Shown one piece after another: positions 40,670 through 51,340 of a DNA stretch of 64,000 bases. The DNA lies in NCBI GenBank assembly GCA_947579605.1, contig OX388329.1:29118693-29182692 (forward strand), in the 5' to 3' direction. Numbering within the stretch: position 1 is the first letter of the stretch; every line of letters starts with the position of its first letter. Below the pieces are notes generated by a model that searched no databases, had not been told where the DNA came from, and worked only from the letters and a program-made list of their open reading frames with translations. This DNA is from Athripsodes cinereus (lineage: Eukaryota > Arthropoda > Insecta > Trichoptera > Leptoceridae). Both the position numbers and the translations under genes were made by a program.

Positions 40670-42040
40670 ATGTAATTTAGTTTTCAATTTTGTATGCCTC
40701 TACCTTACAAGAGAAAATGTGTAATAGGATAAATTTACATACAAAAAAAAAAAATAGCTGCATTCATCAAAGAAAATGACTTCAAGCCGTTTAAGAAATA
40801 CATTAATGTCTCAGGCATAATAAGTAATAATAATATATGAAAATATTCTATTTAACACAAACATACATCTCCCCCATACAAAATGTGTCTATCAAAATCA
40901 ATCTAATACCAATATTTATATTTAAACAAATCAACAAATCGATTTTTATCTACCAATAAAATTGTATCAATCTGATGAAATTGTAACTTCTATACAACTG
41001 CTGTAAGACTTGGCAACTAACCAAGACTCAGGAGTGTAGGAGATGCTCAGTGTATGATAACAATTAGAATTTTAGGAGGATATTGTGTGCCAGGTGATAT
41101 CAACTTATTGTCACAATTAGCGATTCAACATAACGCACCATTGATCTATGGTCGATAGATTAACAAGACTATGGTCAAGTTGGTAGTTTTAATTTTTGAA
41201 CAGTTATGTTGGTAGCCCATCAAATAATTATCTGTGAAGTCATATTTTATTGATCTATAAGTGTGTGTTTAAATGTTTAATTATAATGTAATGTATTTAG
41301 TTTGAAACATTAAAAGAAACGGCCCAACAATTTGCCAAAAATCTTGATAATAATTCACAATAGTATGTATTTTGTTAATAGAATAAATTACTATTTATAT
41401 TCTCACTTTGTACTGTGGCCAGTTTAATGTCTACTAGTGTCGTTGTTATCGAAAAAGTCATTAGCTGCATATTAAAAAAGAGATGGTTTCATTTTAAAAA
41501 TTCAATACGCTTAAAAAGAATTATATTTTTATTGTTTTTTCACTTTTAAAAATAGTTCTATTATATTACATACAAAAAATTACCCACTTTAACCAATATT
41601 ACGCATTTATATTTTACGTACATACTGTGAAAAAAGGCATAGGCTAGCTATAAAGTTTAGTGGACAGTTATGTACCTTGAATATAGTTGCACATTGCGAA
41701 TTGTAGAGTCGTAATTGGTTGCATGCGAGTGTCACTTACTGAATATTCCATAGACATAGTAGAAAATACACAGCAAGCGAAAAAATGATTTAAGTGCTTA
41801 AAGATTTTTTTTCGATTTGGGGATAAATAGACTCATCCCCTTTTTTCTTTCGCACACAGATACGTCTACGAAAAAAACTTATACAATAAATTTTACTGAT
41901 ACAATGTAGTTAATGACTTTTTCCATAATAATAACATAACATTTATGTGATTGAGAAAATCTATCATCTCGCATCTTATCTCTCGATCCTAAAAAATATT
42001 TGAGTCCTTTAATTTACTGCTCCGTTTTTTATTGTCCCGT
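40670..42040. other. Non-coding stretch
   Basis: No gene is supported. An imperfect inverted pair (CGAAAAAGTCATTAGCTGCAT at about 41450, its partner ATGTAGTTAATGACTTTTTC at 41905) may mark an old 480-bp element. No target duplication was identified. Confidence 0.4.
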
Positions 42041-42044
42041 GGAG

Positions 42045-42180
42045 CACCCGGCAAAGAATTGGTCTCCCACTCTTTTCTGCAAGTTTTCAAGTGTCCTGCA
42101 ATGGGCAAGTGTTTGAAAAATAAACGACACTTTACATCTTATATTCAACAGTGATGGAATTTGCCACCCATCCTGAATGT
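42045..42180 (+). repeat. R-family SINE-like repeat, 5' part
   Basis: Sense copy starting CCCGTGGAGCACCCGGCAAA, then TTGGTCTCCCACTCTTTTC, TCAAGTGTCCTGCAATGGG, CTTATATTCAACAGTGATGG and CCACCCATCCTGAATGTCG. It is cut off where the family-B LINE begins. Confidence 0.75.
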
Positions 42181-42500
42181 CGAATTTTCATGGACGGCCG
42201 TGAGTTAAGTAAGAGAATTCACTGTGTCGGTGTTTAGGTAGTAGAATTCCATAGCGAAATAAATAAAATAAATGTTTTATTCTAATATTTGTTTACTTGA
42301 GGAGAGAGACGTCTTTCGTCGTATTAGGACATTGTCAATCACATCAGATTGACAATAATCCCTCAGATGAGAAAGTATGAGAAATTGTATGAATGTAGTA
42401 GAAACGAAAGAAGTATACTTATATGTGAGGATAGATTTATACGGAATTTCATTCTTTCTGCCTATCCCACTTGTGACATGGAATGAGCGTATAGATGTAT
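42181..42500 (+). mobile_element. RTE-like LINE 3' end, family B, split by a palindromic element
   Basis: The left piece AATTTTCATGGACGGCCGTG plus AGTTAAGTAAGAG corresponds to QIFKDGRLLSKR. The right piece, from about 42365, is AAGTATGAGAAATTGTATGA (MRNCMNV) and TACGGAATTTCATTCTTTCT plus GCCTATCCCACTTGTGACA. The hammerhead-type element at 42208-42360 lies between them. Confidence 0.7.
42208..42360. mobile_element. Hammerhead-type element inserted in LINE
   Basis: Begins GTGTCGGTGTTTAGGTAGTA and GAATTCCATAG, as beside the palindromes at 14960 and 17372. On the minus strand it reads UUGACAAU, GUC CUAAUAC GAC, GAAA, GACGUC, UC, the same decayed design. The second arm is reduced to about 25 bp (TTGTCAATCACATCAGATTG ACAAT), so the palindrome is largely lost. 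Confidence 0.6.
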
Positions 42501-43419
42501 TTTTTGCGTTATAGAGTCCTTTCATGGAGCAAGGAAAATATTTTTTGGATACATTTTTTTCCATAACCATACTAATTCAGCATTACATTTTTGGTTCTAA
42601 CTCTTCCATATTGACAATGATCACAGACGGATTTTTCAAATTACTTGTAGAAAACTTATGTCACGAAAGAGTTGATACAAGCCAAAAATATGTTTAAACA
42701 GTAAGCATATTATATAGACTGATTATCAAACGAGCGCTTATTGAATCTTTAACAAAATTATATTTAAGGTAATTGCAATGCAATAAAAAATGTATAATAA
42801 AATGTTTGTATAATCTCTATACAGTAATACCTTGACATACGCACATTCAAAAAACACAATTGTAATATCATTAAGAATGGTTCTCAACAGACACTCTGTA
42901 CAACCAACAGATTGCGCAAACTCCAACCATTAGTAGTAGAAAACAGGAAAGGTGCGTCAATGCTTACGAATAGGCTTAGGCTGGTTTAAGTGCAATTTAC
43001 GCTCTGCTGTTCATGCTCTCACAGTGTCTCTCCACACAACAATATAGTAAATATGTTTACTATCTGGAGCCATTTTTTGTGACTAATGTGTTATAGACAC
43101 ATTTTAAGGCAAATAACTGAGAAATTAACACCCTTCACAGAAACATGTATTCGTTAACCCATTTGCATCAGTACCCGCGGAATATTTTTACCGCTAACAT
43201 CGATACTCGTAATATATCTATCTAATCAACTCTCTTTAACAATATACCGATCCTTTTACCCGAGCATCTTATAAAAATATTTTATTCCAGGTACATGTTT
43301 TTTGACCTGAATTATTGCTGATTTCTAGCGTCCAACAGATAATGAAGAAAAAAAAGAATAAATTTTATGCTGGTCCGTTTTAAACAATTTACCTACGCAA
43401 ATTAATATCTCCATCCCAT

Positions 43420-44400
43420 CCTATCACGGTATCTCTCACAAGTGTGGTAGCTTACGGACCAACTGCTTGTAATAAACATGCAAATCGTCCTCTCCGTGCT
43501 AATAAAAGTTAAGACATTCACGGTGGACAGCATATCTGAAGGGTGAACCGAATATGTTACTGGTCTTAAAATGTGACATTTATTAAATACCTGGCTTTAA
43601 GGGGCCCCTTTAGCAAAAACGATAAAAAATTCAATTTTCAACAAGTTTGGTACACAAACTCTCAAAACTTGTTGACCCTACCAACATTTTGATTTGATGA
43701 AATATGAAAACAAATATTATTTACCAATATCAAACTCTAACTTTAAAAAAAAAACTCGATTTTAGCTTCAAAATATTCGTTAATAAAAAAGCATATTTTT
43801 AAAAATCGAATTCGGGGGTGTGTTTGGTACATAAATGCACGAGAACCCTAAAAATTTTCATATATTTATTTTAATATTGAGAATATTCAGATAGTTGTTA
43901 CAATTATAGAACAAAAAAATTCTATTTTTTTTTTGTTTTTTTTCATGGATATTGACCGACTATACCTAAAAAAAATATTTTTTGATAAAATTTCTCATAT
44001 TTTGAAACCAAAAATCACCACATGAACTCAATTTTTTATATACTAAAAAAAGATGGCTTAAATCTATAGTATTTATATGCTTGATAGAATGAATAAAAAA
44101 TATATATACTTTACAAATTATTTGTATTTTGATATAACAAAGAGTACCTAAATAAATCTCGTCAGTCTGCGATTTATTTATTTTTTATTAAAAAACTAAT
44201 ATTGGTAATAAATATTTGATTTTTTATTTTATCAAATCAATATGTTCGCAAGGGTCAACAAGTTTAGGCAGTTTTTCTATCAAATTTGTTGAAAATAGAA
44301 AATTTTACCGTTTTTGCTAAACGGGGCCCTTAACAAGGCACAGAAAAACTCACAGATAAGAGTGAGAGAGACCTAATCTTTACTGGGGATTCAATGAGAG
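43420..44400 (-). repeat. R-family SINE-like repeat, split by a 729-bp insertion
   Basis: The left part (43420-43596) has ATCACGGTATCTCTCACAAG, GCAAATCGTCCTCTCCGTGC and AAATACCTGGCTTT. The right part (44334-44400) has CAAGGCACAGAAAAACTCAC, AAGAGTGAGAGAGACC and TTTACTGGGGATTC. The break falls within the CTGCCTTTTACAGGAC block and is filled by the TTAA-flanked element. Confidence 0.7.
43601..44329. mobile_element. piggyBac-type MITE with TTAA target site
   Basis: The ends GGGGCCCCTTTAGCAAAAAC and the complement of GTTTTTGCTAAACGGGGCCC match with a small shift. TTAA stands on both sides (43597-43600 and 44330-44333). TTAA duplication is the hallmark of piggyBac elements. The arms continue imperfectly for about 90 bp (TCAATTTTCAACAAGTTTG against AAATTTGTTGAAAATAGA; CTTGTTGACCCT against AGGGTCAACAAG). 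The interior is A/T-rich with poly-A runs and has no frame. Confidence 0.88.
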
Positions 44401-44401
44401 A

Positions 44402-45334
44402 GAAATAATTTATCAGTTTCACTTATCGTCTGTGTATGCTCGGTGTGTTACTGTACACAAAATAAAATTCTATTAGTATATCTGTTTGTCAAAGGTAAAC
44501 TACACTATGTTGAATTTTAGCCAAAATAACTTTTATTTATTTATTTATTTATTCAATCAACAGAACACTACAGACAAAACATACATATCTAATACAACCA
44601 AATATTATACAAGAAGAGAAGTACTCAATGCAATGTCCTCTTTATAAGTGTTCAAATATTAAATTAATTATTTTAATCAAAGCCCATTCGGTTGTCATAC
44701 ATATTAAAATAACAATAATAACGAAAAAAGAATACACAGAAGTAGAAATGAATATAAACGAAAACTAATAAATATTTATGATAAAAGTAAGGATTCAAGG
44801 AAATTGATATCTTTATTTTTTATCCTCGCAGAACAATCGCTATACGAGATCAATTAAAACGATCAAATGATGCTACACATTTGATTAAAATGAACAAGAG
44901 AAATCACATATCCTTAAATCGAAAAGACAAAAACAGAAACAATACAAACATAACCTACCATTATAAATTAAAGAACTACATACCTATACCTTATATCTAA
45001 TTGAGTGTCACAGAGTTGGGAAAATGGGAAGGGAAGACAATATCTACGATGCAGAGAAACCATGTTCATAAAAATAATTATAAAAATTACGTATTTACGA
45101 GTCGCTACACATAACCTGTAAAATTGACATTTTGAAAGTATGAGCGCTGCCGGCAAACATGTCAACACTACCAAATCTGGTGTTGTAAGCACTCATAATG
45201 CGGTGTAGAGCTTATAAACATAATAATTGTAGCATTCGTTGTGTTTTTTTTTTTAAATATTCACTTATTGTTCACGTCTGTTTTGTCAAATAAAAAAAAA
45301 TACAATATATAAAATCTACATTACCTAGTCACCT
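44402..45334. other. Non-coding stretch
   Basis: No gene is supported. A (TTTA)n run lies at 44530-44553 and T-rich tracts near 45245. The minus frame 44968-45192 has no motif. Confidence 0.4.
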
Positions 45335-45541
45335 AAAACAGAGATAATCTAAGAATTTTCACCAGAGTGACAATAAACATTTATATATTATATAATGAAA
45401 TTAAGAGCTATGTACTTATGTAGATTCTGCATCAAGGAACATGAAACTACTGCACAGCATCTACTCACAGAATGTGAACCAATAATGCAAACAAGAGCCA
45501 AAATAATTGAATCACATTTCTCTAATCAGCAACAGAAGCCT
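45335..45541 (+). mobile_element. RNase H-type LINE, copy A, 3' coding end
   Basis: Reads NLRIF(T)RV, then after a deletion MYLCRFCIKEHETTAQHLLT, ECEPIMQTRAKIIESHF and SNQQQK. It corresponds to residues 533-583 of the better copy B that follows, including the C-terminal C..C..H..C zinc motif. It is interrupted here by a MITE and then by copy B. The remainder of copy A resumes at 47740. Confidence 0.85.
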
Positions 45542-45735
45542 GAGTCAAAACACATTTTAGCGTTACGTGTTCGTGTAGCAATCGTTTGAATATAGACAAT
45601 GCTGCGCCAAAGTGTCAATTTTCGTAACTATTGTCTATCTTAGCAACGAAATTAACACTAGCTTGCAACGTCGTCTATATTCGAACGCTAACGGAACGAA
45701 AACGTAACGTTAAAATGTGTTTTGACTTCGGGCTC
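45542..45735. mobile_element. M1 MITE, copy c, inside LINE copy A
   Basis: The ends GAGTCAAAACACATTTTAGC and the complement of TTAAAATGTGTTTTGACTTC match over at least 20 bp, with long imperfect arms. Interior blocks are shared with 15699-15902. It inserted after the SNQQQK codons of LINE copy A. It is preceded by GAAGCCT and followed by CGGGCTC, which are part of the extended terminal repeat. Confidence 0.85.
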
Positions 45736-45761
45736 TGGTCAGGGAAAGTAACAGGCAGAAA

Positions 45762-47728
45762 TGATTTGATGGGGTCCCAACAGAAGTCTTAATAAATGGA
45801 CTAAAGCAAAAACGGGTAGAACCCACCGTAATAAAATGGATCAATGACATGTTGTCAAACAGATACATTAAAACAAGCCTACAAAATGAAACATTAAAGG
45901 CTAAAACTGTCAAAGGATGCCCACAGGGAGGTGTTCTTTCACCTCTACTGTGGACACTAGTTGCAGACAGTTTAATATGCAAGCTCAATGACAATGGTTA
46001 TAATGCACAAAGCTATGCTGATGACATAGTTATAATAATCAGAGGTAAAGAATATGACATTATCTCTGAATTAATGCAGAATGCGCTAAAGATGGTAGAA
46101 CACTGGTGCATTACGAATGGGTTAACAGTTAATACTAGCAAAACAACTCTAATCCCATTTACAAGGAAAAAAAAGCTAGAAAAGCTTACCAAACCAATCT
46201 TTTTTGGAAATACTATAAACTTTTCCAAAGAGACAAAATATCTAGGTATCACACTAGATAATAAACTCACTTGGACTGAACATGTTAATAAAGTAACACA
46301 AAAAGCTACGAAGGCCTTATGGACCTGCCGAAGATTGGTAGGAAATAATTGGGGAATAAAACCCAAACTAATGCTCTGGTTATATACTGCAGTAGTAAGA
46401 CCAATTGTATCATATGCATCAATAGTTTGGAACAACAAACTAGAACAAAAGGGATGTATTGAAAAGCTAAACAGACTACAAAGAATGGCCTGTTTATTAG
46501 TAACAGGAGCACTACATACAACTCCTACAGCTTCATTAGAAGCAATGCTCAATCTACCGCCGCTACACCTTTACTTAGAAAAGGTGGTAAAAGAGGGAAT
46601 AATAAGATTGACAATCGGAGAAGCACATAAAATAAGCATGCTCTCTGAATCAAAACTAAATATAGAAATAGAAAAAGATGATATAATTAGTTTACCAAAA
46701 GATAAAATGAAAAATATCTACCACTTTGCCAAACCATACAAAGTAGAAATCCAATCCAGATCAGATATCAGAGAAAATTGGTATCAGGAACCAAATGGTG
46801 CCTTGATTTGGTACACAGATGGATCTAAAAAGATAAACGGCACGGGCTCAGGTGTATATGGTATATCACCAAAAGCAAAAATATGCAAACACCTGGGCCA
46901 AAATGCAACTATCTTTCAAGCAGAAATAACTGCGATAACAATATGCGCCTATGAAAATATAAATAGGAGATACAGAAATAAAAAAATATACATTTACTCA
47001 GACAGTCAAGCTGCACTTAAAGCACTAGACTCCTGTAAAGTAAACTCTGTTACAGTTCAAAACTGTATCAATGCATTGAACAAATTATCAATAGAAAATA
47101 ACAATAAAATTGTATTAAGATGGGTGCCAGGACACTCTAACTATGAGGGTAATGAAGAGGCGGATAAAATGGCCAACAAGGGGGCTGACATGCTGACCTA
47201 TGGACCAGAGCCTCACTGCCCCATCACAAATAGCACTTTAAAAACGGCACTCTATGGGAGAATGCAAGAAAAAGCTATTAATAACTGGTTAACAATACCA
47301 GGACAGAAACATGCGAAAACCCTGATTAAAGGTTTCTCATCAAAGAAAAGTAGAGACTTTCTCGAACTTAATAAAGAGAACCTAAGAATTCTCACCAGAG
47401 TACTAACGGGACACTGCAGACTCAATAAACACTTATGTATAATGAAACTAACAGACATGTATCTGTGCAGATTCTGCATGAATGAACATGAAACTCCTTT
47501 GCATCTACTCACAGAATGTGAACCTATAATGCAAACAAGAGCCAAAATAATTGGCTCACACTTTCCTGATCAAGAACAGATCAAAGGAACTAACCCACAC
47601 AAAATTTTGAATTTCTTTCAGGTTTTAGGTCTGTGGGAAGACATCTAAGGACTAAATCCCACAATGGACTACATCTAGAAGTCGAGGTGGGCAAGGTCTT
47701 TGGATGGAGGAGAAAAAAAAAAAAAAAA
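45762..47728 (+). mobile_element. RNase H-type LINE, copy B, 5'-truncated insertion
   Basis: Starts abruptly in the reverse transcriptase palm (FDGVPTEVLINGLKQ), runs through a complete C-terminus and 3' UTR, and ends in about 17 A. ACAGGCAGAAA stands before (45751-45761) and after (47729-47739), an 11-bp target duplication as expected from target-primed reverse transcription. The host sequence is copy A of the same family. RNase H downstream of the reverse transcriptase plus the CCHC tail place it near the I/R1/LOA groups of LINEs. Confidence 0.92.
45849..47648 (+). CDS. LINE pol fragment: reverse transcriptase palm, RNase H, zinc motif
   Basis: A 599-codon open frame; homology extends a further 28 codons upstream to 45763 in the same frame, so the Met used here is not native. 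Residues 1-110 are the RT palm: GCPQGGVLSPLLW (23-35) and the catalytic YADD (56-59). The thumb follows (KYLGITLD at 130). RNase H lies at about 319-450 with D324 (TDGS), E359 (QAE), D385 (SDSQ) and D439 (EGNEEAD), so all four catalytic acids are present. The tail has CRFC..H....HLLTEC (about 549-567). The endonuclease, ORF1 and the RT fingers are missing, so the protein cannot support transposition. Intact reading suggests recent insertion. Minus frames inside it are shadows. Confidence 0.92.
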   Translation: MLSNRYIKTSLQNETLKAKTVKGCPQGGVLSPLLWTLVADSLICKLNDNGYNAQSYADDIVIIIRGKEYDIISELMQNALKMVEHWCITNGLTVNTSKTTLIPFTRKKKLEKLTKPIFFGNTINFSKETKYLGITLDNKLTWTEHVNKVTQKATKALWTCRRLVGNNWGIKPKLMLWLYTAVVRPIVSYASIVWNNKLEQKGCIEKLNRLQRMACLLVTGALHTTPTASLEAMLNLPPLHLYLEKVVKEGIIRLTIGEAHKISMLSESKLNIEIEKDDIISLPKDKMKNIYHFAKPYKVEIQSRSDIRENWYQEPNGALIWYTDGSKKINGTGSGVYGISPKAKICKHLGQNATIFQAEITAITICAYENINRRYRNKKIYIYSDSQAALKALDSCKVNSVTVQNCINALNKLSIENNNKIVLRWVPGHSNYEGNEEADKMANKGADMLTYGPEPHCPITNSTLKTALYGRMQEKAINNWLTIPGQKHAKTLIKGFSSKKSRDFLELNKENLRILTRVLTGHCRLNKHLCIMKLTDMYLCRFCMNEHETPLHLLTECEPIMQTRAKIIGSHFPDQEQIKGTNPHKILNFFQVLGLWEDI

Positions 47729-47739
47729 ACAGGCAGAAA

Positions 47740-47853
47740 ATTCAGATTTTTTTAAGGTTTAGGTCTGTAGGAAGACATCTAAGGACCAAATCTTACAATG
47801 GACTACACTAAGAAGTCGAGTTGGGCAAAAATCTTTGGATGGAGAAAAAAAAA
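47740..47853 (+). mobile_element. RNase H-type LINE, copy A, 3' remainder
   Basis: Continues copy A after the insertion: AGGTTTAGGTCTGTAGGAAG (VLGL.ED), ATCTAAGGACCAAATCTTAC, AATGGACTACACTAAGAAGT, CTTTGGATGGAG and an A-run. It duplicates the 3' UTR of copy B at 47620-47712 with several differences, so copy A is older. Confidence 0.88.
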
Positions 47854-47854
47854 C

Positions 47855-48960
47855 AACATAAATAAAAGTAAGAGAAATAGTTGATAACAATGACTCTCAA
47901 TACATTATGACAGTAATTTTGCATCAATAAATAACGTGCGAGAAGAAGTAAATATAATTGAATCGATCATACGAGTTCTATGACACTTTGGTTCTTTTCG
48001 AAACAATTGATTCAATTATTATGTACGCTGAAAATACTTTGAACCACGGTACTGAAAAATGACAATGTCTCATCTCATGTGACATATTGTATTTTCACGC
48101 CGACATACCTACCTAGTATTGAACATGTGTCGTTTACAAATAAATAAAGACAGATGAAAACACCACATGTATACTATAATAATATCTATGTACATACGTG
48201 ATATTGTTCTCTAGAAAAAAAATGTCTTAAGACATATTTTGAATAATCGGGATATTATAATATTATGCAGATGAACATAGTGACATTTTTTTTCCTCTTT
48301 TAATCTGTATATAATTAAAACTGTAGACATAAAAGTTTGTCTTTGTGTAACGCTGTTTACATATATCAGTTATTGAAAAGAAAATTACCCAGGTTGTCAA
48401 ATAAATATGCCTGTAATGTTTAACGCAAATACTATTGCTATTTCTACTTGTCTTTTGCATTTCAACACTTTACTCGGACGCATGGAGCGTAAACCAGCTT
48501 CCTACATTTAGAGTGATTCCGTGTCAATAATACTAAGTTTACCAATATTTTAGTAACTATTCATGAAAACAGATACAAAACAAAAACCAGAAAAATTGCG
48601 ACAGCATAAAAACTTCGGATTGACAATTACACATTTTTCAAGTAAATTTTTTTATACTGAGATTTATGAACATCACCAGATTATATAAATAATGTTAATT
48701 GTACTTTAAGTTTTTCATATTTTGGCAAACTATAATAAATAAAATTTATGACAAAAATAATCAAAAATCAGGATTATATATTATATGTCAACTATACTTC
48801 CCTTGACCTTAAAGGGTTAACTTTGTCTATTTGGAAATGATAATGTATGATGCTAGCGGCTCAAAATTATAATAATATGGTTGACGATACATGATAATAA
48901 CACATCTCATTCTATTATCATTTTAATCTATTGTTATCTATTTGTCAAATACCAAACTTG
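47855..48960. other. Non-coding stretch
   Basis: No gene is supported. Typical AT-rich sequence with no recognised element ends. Confidence 0.45.
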
Positions 48961-48969
48961 TAATGAAGC

Positions 48970-49078
48970 TTCACTTTACTTTTGCCTGACGATGAGAGCG
49001 GAAGCTCTTGAAAGCCGGCTCGCAAAAATAAATAAAGTCAATAGTGGAATAACTATATATCGTGTTTCATTTTAAAAA
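48970..49078 (+). mobile_element. Solo hammerhead-type element
   Basis: About 110 bp nearly identical to 55317-55430: AATGAAGCTTCACTTTACTT, the ribozyme, AATAAATAAAGTCAATAGTG, GAATAACTATATATCGTGTT and TCATTTTAAAAATTAT. It carries the family box AGTGGAATAAC 32 nt after the ribozyme core. No inverted partner arm is present, so it differs from the palindromic copies. Confidence 0.75.
48980..49027 (+). ncRNA. Hammerhead ribozyme, intact
   Basis: Stem I pairs UUUUGC (48980-48985) with GCAAAA (49022-49027), 6 bp without mismatch. The core is CUGACGA (48986-48992), followed by an unpaired U. Stem II pairs GAGAGC and GCUCUU around a GGAA tetraloop (5 Watson-Crick pairs plus one G-U). The second core is GAAA (49010-49013). 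Stem III is the self-complementary AGCCGGCU, followed by C17 (49021). All required core nucleotides are present. Self-cleavage would be between 49021 and 49022. The short stem III suggests action as a dimer, as proposed for Penelope-type hammerheads. Confidence 0.8.
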
Positions 49079-49079
49079 T

Positions 49080-49555
49080 TATTATGATGTTACCTATTCT
49101 GTTTGTCTTTTTTACGACACGGAGAAGACGACCATCACGTTGATAATATGCAGTTAGTTGGTCCCCTTGCTATCCTAGTTGCAAAAGATACAGTAACAAT
49201 ATAGTTTAGATTAGAAAATTTACTGTTTGTAAGATACTACAGCAAATCATGATTAATTCTTATTTATTCTTGTTCCGTTGACAAGTTTACAAGTTAACCT
49301 CAAAGGCACGTTATGTTTAATGAAACGAGATTTAATGATTACGGACTCAATCCGCCCGCCGCCCGACATACGAGTGATTGTTGACATTTCAATCAAGTTA
49401 ATAATCTCACAACACTACAACAAACACTAATGCTAGCTACACAAGTCGTCGAGTTGTTTTTTTTTTTATTTTCAGCAAACGCCGACAAGAACTGTGTTAT
49501 GTCTCAAATGTTTAAAAATACACAGGAAAATATTGACAAACTTAACATAAAAACG
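49080..49555. other. Non-coding stretch
   Basis: No gene is supported. A short R-family-like block (ACACGGAGAAGACGACC, then GATAATATGCAGTTAGTTGG) at about 49118-49165 shows a decayed copy. The rest is AT-rich. Confidence 0.4.
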
Positions 49556-49559
49556 TTCA

Positions 49560-49690
49560 GATTTAATTCAGCGACGAACCCCGAATGTTTTAACTTTTAT
49601 TGGCACGCAGTGGACGACTCGTATGTTTATTACAGGCAGCTATTCCCCTGGCTACACTACTTAAGGAAATTGGCGTGATGACATGTATAT
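49560..49690 (+). repeat. R-family SINE-like repeat, 3' half
   Basis: Sense copy: TTTAATTCAGCGACGAACCC, CGAATGTTTTAACTTTTATT, GGCACGCAGTGGACGACTCG, TGTTTATTACAGGCAGCT, then TTGGCGTGATGACATGTATA. The frame 49430-49678 is its translation, not a gene. Confidence 0.7.
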
Positions 49691-49694
49691 CCTG

Positions 49695-50295
49695 CTGAGA
49701 TTGTTTCGACCAAAAGCTGTTATGGTCTCAGTGCAGTGTGAATTTTTTAAAATGATAATAAAAAACATATGTATATTTTCTCCATTCAGCCTTCACAATG
49801 GAAGCAAGGTGACAATGATTAGTACAACCACCATAATATGGAAATCTGTTGACATTCACACTACACCATTAATATATACAATAAATCAATATTTACATTG
49901 AATATAAACAAACAAACAAACAGAATAAAACACATTGTAGTTCATTTATATTATCAAATATTATTTTTATTACTATCTATTTCAACTGTAAATAGATCAA
50001 AACTAACAAATATTATTAATACTTAAGTTATTTATTGGACAAGTTACACAGGGATTTTGATCTAGAACTCACTAGAATTCTACTTCTAAAAGACTTTCGT
50101 ACTCTTATTGCAGGCATAAGCCTCAAATAGCCTTGCCAAACATAACAGAGCAGGTAAATCTAATTTCATTGAGATGACTTTTGTTGGACCGGAACTATGA
50201 TGATGATGATTATGGACACCTTGAGACGGTAAAAAATCATAATCATCATCGTCCTATGAATAGTGACTGAGCTTTTACATTACTACATGCGCTAC
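49695..50295. other. Non-coding stretch
   Basis: No gene is supported. A (GATGAT)n run at 50198-50211 and its near-complement TAATCATCATCGTC at about 50240 could pair as a hairpin. An (AAAC)n run lies at 49907-49923. Confidence 0.4.
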
Positions 50296-50299
50296 GATA

Positions 50300-50490
50300 A
50301 TCGTAAAATGGGTAAGAGTGTTGTGCAAAAAGCAGATATTTGTAAAACATTAGGAACATCTCATTTCAATAGCGATTAGATACGCCATCCATATAAAATG
50401 CATATTTTTTTATTGTGACAGCGGGGACAGTGTGTTTATAACATCTCTACCCAACTTGTGGGATATGCCATGATGGTATAGACAGATTGA
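50300..50490 (+). repeat. R-family SINE-like repeat, decayed
   Basis: Sense copy: GGTAAGAGTGTTGTGCAAAA, AAGCAGATATTTGTAAAAC, ACGCCATCCATATAAAATG, then ACCCAACTTGTGGGATATGC and CATGATGGTATAGACAG. The end is again close to the RTE family-B 3' end. Confidence 0.65.
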
Positions 50491-50570
50491 CATTTTTATC
50501 ATACACAGATTAAGGGTATTTGCAACATTTATAAAACTAGCAAAATTACTTTTACAACTAATCATTTTAA

Positions 50571-50699
50571 GAGGTTATATATCGTCACTGCATATTTTAT
50601 GAGGTTATATATCGTCACTGCATATTTTATGAGGTTATATATCGTCACTACATATTTTATGAGGTTATATATCGTCACTGCATATTTTATGAGGTTATA
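50571..50699 (+). repeat. 30-bp tandem repeat, 4.3 units
   Basis: The unit is GAGGTTATATATCGTCACTG plus CATATTTTAT. Units start at 50571, 50601, 50631 and 50661, with a single change (CACTA) in the third. A fifth unit starts at 50691 and is split by the pogo-like element; its remainder continues at 53354. The array is not CRISPR-like because there are no spacers. Near-identity of units indicates recent expansion. Confidence 0.9.
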
Positions 50700-51340
50700 G
50701 GGTAGAAGGTACATTAACTGGACAGTGATAGTAACTGGACGTAATTTATTTAAAATGCTAAAAATAAGAAAACTAACACATGTAAGTATGATTTTACTTG
50801 TTTATGGCAATGCTTCATCATCTATGTCTCTGTGAAATTTGTTAAAATTGGCAATATTGCATTTCATGCCTTATTTTTTCGCGGTTATGTAATGTCACGC
50901 TGCGTGTTGTTGACACATCTCTTACTGGCTTAGTGAATTGTTAAGGATTTGCTTCGAAGTTTTAAGGTAAAAGTGTTCAAATATGTTATTATCCCTAAAA
51001 TTTAATGCATGTATCTTATTGTTAAAGGACTCTACTGTTAATTTGCAAGTAAAATATTTGTGAATTTAATAAACTAACAGTTTTGTAAGGGTGTCCAGTA
51101 AATGTGTCAATTTTTTTTATAAAATCAGTTACTGGACAGGGATGCCAGTTACTGTACTTTATGAAATATCTTGTTTTTGTTGCATTTTTATACTAATTCT
51201 ATATTATATAACGTCTGTAAACACATGATCAAAACGACAACTAAATATATGAATGGTGTACAGTAACTGGCATAGGTGGCCAGTTACTGTATTGTTGTGT
51301 CCAATTATTGTACTATTCAATGTTTTTAGGTATTGGAAAT

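Noticed and set aside
50571..50699. 30-bp repeat array that could be mistaken for a CRISPR array
   Set aside because: Units are directly adjacent with no spacers, there are no cas genes, and the window is clearly eukaryotic. It is an ordinary tandem repeat.
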